24,507 bases of DNA, taken from positions 1 to 24,507 of the forward strand of contig CAMYNC010000076.1 of the NCBI GenBank assembly GCA_947259685.1. The letters are read 5' to 3'. Of the stretch, positions 23,303 through 24,507 are shown piece by piece (position 1 is the first letter of the stretch; the number at the start of each line of letters is the position of its first letter). This DNA comes from an uncultured Desulfuromonadales bacterium (GTDB lineage Bacteria > Desulfobacterota > Desulfuromonadia > Desulfuromonadales > Geopsychrobacteraceae). The notes under the pieces are model-generated. The model was not told where the DNA came from. It searched no databases and saw only the letters and a program-made list of their open reading frames with translations. The position numbers were made by a program, and so were the translations under genes.

Positions 23303-24507
23303 ATGAAAAATAATTTATTAATCACGCTTTCCATTATTGGAGCACTTTTTTCTCCTGTCTCTCTGCTTTCAAGCGGAAAGGCCAGCGCGGAAGATTCAGG
23401 GGTTCCGTTTCCAGCCGTTAAATCCCAATTCTTCTGCGGGTACTGCCATGTCCTGACCTACCCTAAAGTCATGCAGAAGGCTTACAGATCCTGGAAGGCG
23501 GACAAGCATAAAGATGTCGGCTGCGTGGAATGTCATTATCCGCCGGGACGATTGTATTCTGAAATTCCCCAACATAGAAAAATCCCAAAGGACAAAAGGT
23601 TCTCTCCCGAAGGCAGCGAATGGGATTACATGAACACGGAACTGGAAGTCCTGGCCAGGCTGACGACCATTTTGCAAATGGAGGATTCCGTTATCAGGAC
23701 CAAGCCCAGGATCGACGACCTGAGCTGCACCACAGCCAAGTGCCATGGCAGCCCGAAAGATAAGTACATGACCAAGAAGATCGAGTTTGCCAAATATGAA
23801 AGGGATGACAAATCGGTTGGGGTGGTTTTCTTTACCCATGAAAAGCATTATGACAAAAAGAAATGGATAGAAGGCCAGGAGGTCCATTGCACCACCTGCC
23901 ATCAACGTGAGAATGAGAAGAAGCATTTCGAGGTCTCCAAGGAAAAATGCTATCTCTGCCATTTCAAGAATACTGAATTCAATACCGACCGCGCCAAGTG
24001 CGCACTCTGCCACGAAATCCCCACCAAACCTCTGCAAACCCAGAAAAAAGAAGCGAAACCTGGCGAAAAGCCTGTTACTCACAAAACCATGGAAGAGGCC
24101 AAAGTGGGCTGCCAGAGCTGTCACCTGCAGCTTATCCACGGCAAGGCTCAAGTAAGCAGTGAGAAATGTCTCAACTGCCATGATAACGAAGCGACGATTA
24201 TGAAGGAGGTGCTGAATAAGGGCCTCATGCATAAAGAGCATGTTGCCGGGCAAACAGCTTCCTGTTTTAACTGCCATGAGCCGATTGAGCATAAGGAGAG
24301 GGATTTTCTGGATACAGCACGAGAATCCTGCACGGTTTGCCATCCGGGCCATCATAAATATCAGAAGCTCCTGCTGTTAGGCGCTGAACGCAAGGGGATC
24401 CCGAAAACTCCGGGACTCATGTCCGGGGTGAAAACCAACTGTCTTGGCTGTCATCTTGAGGAACGAAACGTCAAAGGGGAAACAGTTGCCCATGGCTCCG
24501 GCAAGGC
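23303..24507 (+). CDS. Multihaem c-type cytochrome, cut by the window end
   Basis: The frame opens at ATG 23303, seven bases after the octahaem gene and directly behind GAGGAGG, and stays open to the last base (401 codons). A signal peptide (ITLSIIGALFSPVSLLSSG, then KASAE) directs export. Eleven haem sites are visible, starting at C45, C74, C142, C196, C216, C233, C270, C289, C321, C343 and C380. The third is CTTAKCH, a CX4CH variant like those of tetrahaem cytochrome c3. The N-terminal half (FFCGYCHVLTYPKV, WKADKHKDVGCVECH) resembles NapC/NrfH-like soluble modules. It probably carries electrons across the periplasm. The C-terminus is unknown. Confidence 0.92.
   Translation, partial: MKNNLLITLSIIGALFSPVSLLSSGKASAEDSGVPFPAVKSQFFCGYCHVLTYPKVMQKAYRSWKADKHKDVGCVECHYPPGRLYSEIPQHRKIPKDKRFSPEGSEWDYMNTELEVLARLTTILQMEDSVIRTKPRIDDLSCTTAKCHGSPKDKYMTKKIEFAKYERDDKSVGVVFFTHEKHYDKKKWIEGQEVHCTTCHQRENEKKHFEVSKEKCYLCHFKNTEFNTDRAKCALCHEIPTKPLQTQKKEAKPGEKPVTHKTMEEAKVGCQSCHLQLIHGKAQVSSEKCLNCHDNEATIMKEVLNKGLMHKEHVAGQTASCFNCHEPIEHKERDFLDTARESCTVCHPGHHKYQKLLLLGAERKGIPKTPGLMSGVKTNCLGCHLEERNVKGETVAHGSGK

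Noticed and set aside
23396..24355. Long open frame of 319 codons on the minus strand opposite the multihaem cytochrome
   Set aside because: It is antisense to eleven haem motifs, whose biased codons keep the opposite frame open. It has no ribosome binding site and no family features.
19643..24507. Nitrite (nrf), polysulfide (psr) or DMSO (dms) reductase operon
   Set aside because: The Fe-S and NrfD subunits fit those families, but no NrfA-type CxxCK cytochrome or molybdopterin subunit is present in the window.
1..24507. CRISPR array, tRNA or rRNA genes
   Set aside because: No regularly spaced repeats, no tRNA cloverleaf and no rRNA signature were seen on either strand by eye.

Overview
The window reads as a chromosomal segment of an anaerobic, respiring Deltaproteobacterium of the Desulfuromonas/Geobacter type. 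This is an inference from content: two multihaem c-type cytochromes (8 and at least 11 haem motifs), a Tat-exported Fe-S protein with an NrfD-type quinol-interacting membrane subunit, a sigma-54 regulator with a matching -24/-12 promoter, and a Cache-GGDEF protein. No rRNA, tRNA or CRISPR was found, so the taxonomic call is tentative.

Layout. 1-1000: tail of an unknown gene with its terminator, a small lipoprotein gene on the minus strand and a repeat-bearing intergenic stretch. 1029-4924: a cysteine-rich protein of unknown function, then an ECF sigma-factor gene broken by a 1228-bp IS3-family element and by partial duplications of its own 5' end, followed by a 47-residue Cys-rich membrane peptide, an AhpD-like protein and a SAM methyltransferase. 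5222-9016: a homocysteine S-methyltransferase-like gene with a good sigma-70 promoter, an AT-richer HEPN-like orphan, and a membrane diguanylate cyclase. 9017-10840: a repeat-rich gap, a small zinc-ribbon protein, a decayed IS1595-type transposase tail, then a two-gene minus-strand operon (UPF0270/YheU plus a helical unknown). 11055-13480: an rhlE-type helicase, a VF530-family protein and an MtfA-type peptidase. 13575-14183: a solitary Fim-type tyrosine recombinase.

14447-24507 is the most interesting part. On the minus strand lie three genes joined by 4-bp ATGA overlaps: an exported protein made of two fused PhnD-type binding domains, a membrane histidine kinase with duplicated HAMP-type segments, and a sigma-54 response regulator. 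Divergent from them, behind a strong sigma-54 promoter and two related 18-bp palindromes, lies a plus-strand operon: Fe-S subunit, NrfD-type quinol subunit, octahaem lipoprotein and a multihaem cytochrome cut by the window edge. The layout recalls AioX-AioS-AioR (PhnD-type sensor, kinase, NtrC-type regulator of arsenite oxidase), but the sensor is a double-domain fusion and the apparent target is a quinol:cytochrome electron-transfer complex. I propose that the sensor detects a periplasmic ligand, possibly an oxyanion, and switches on the electron conduit. The ligand and the terminal acceptor cannot be read from the sequence.

A family of short intergenic repeats (core like TCTCAAAAATTGTGAATTC, some with an adjacent GTAATTTCAG hairpin) recurs at least six times in the first 9.3 kb and is not explained by any gene.
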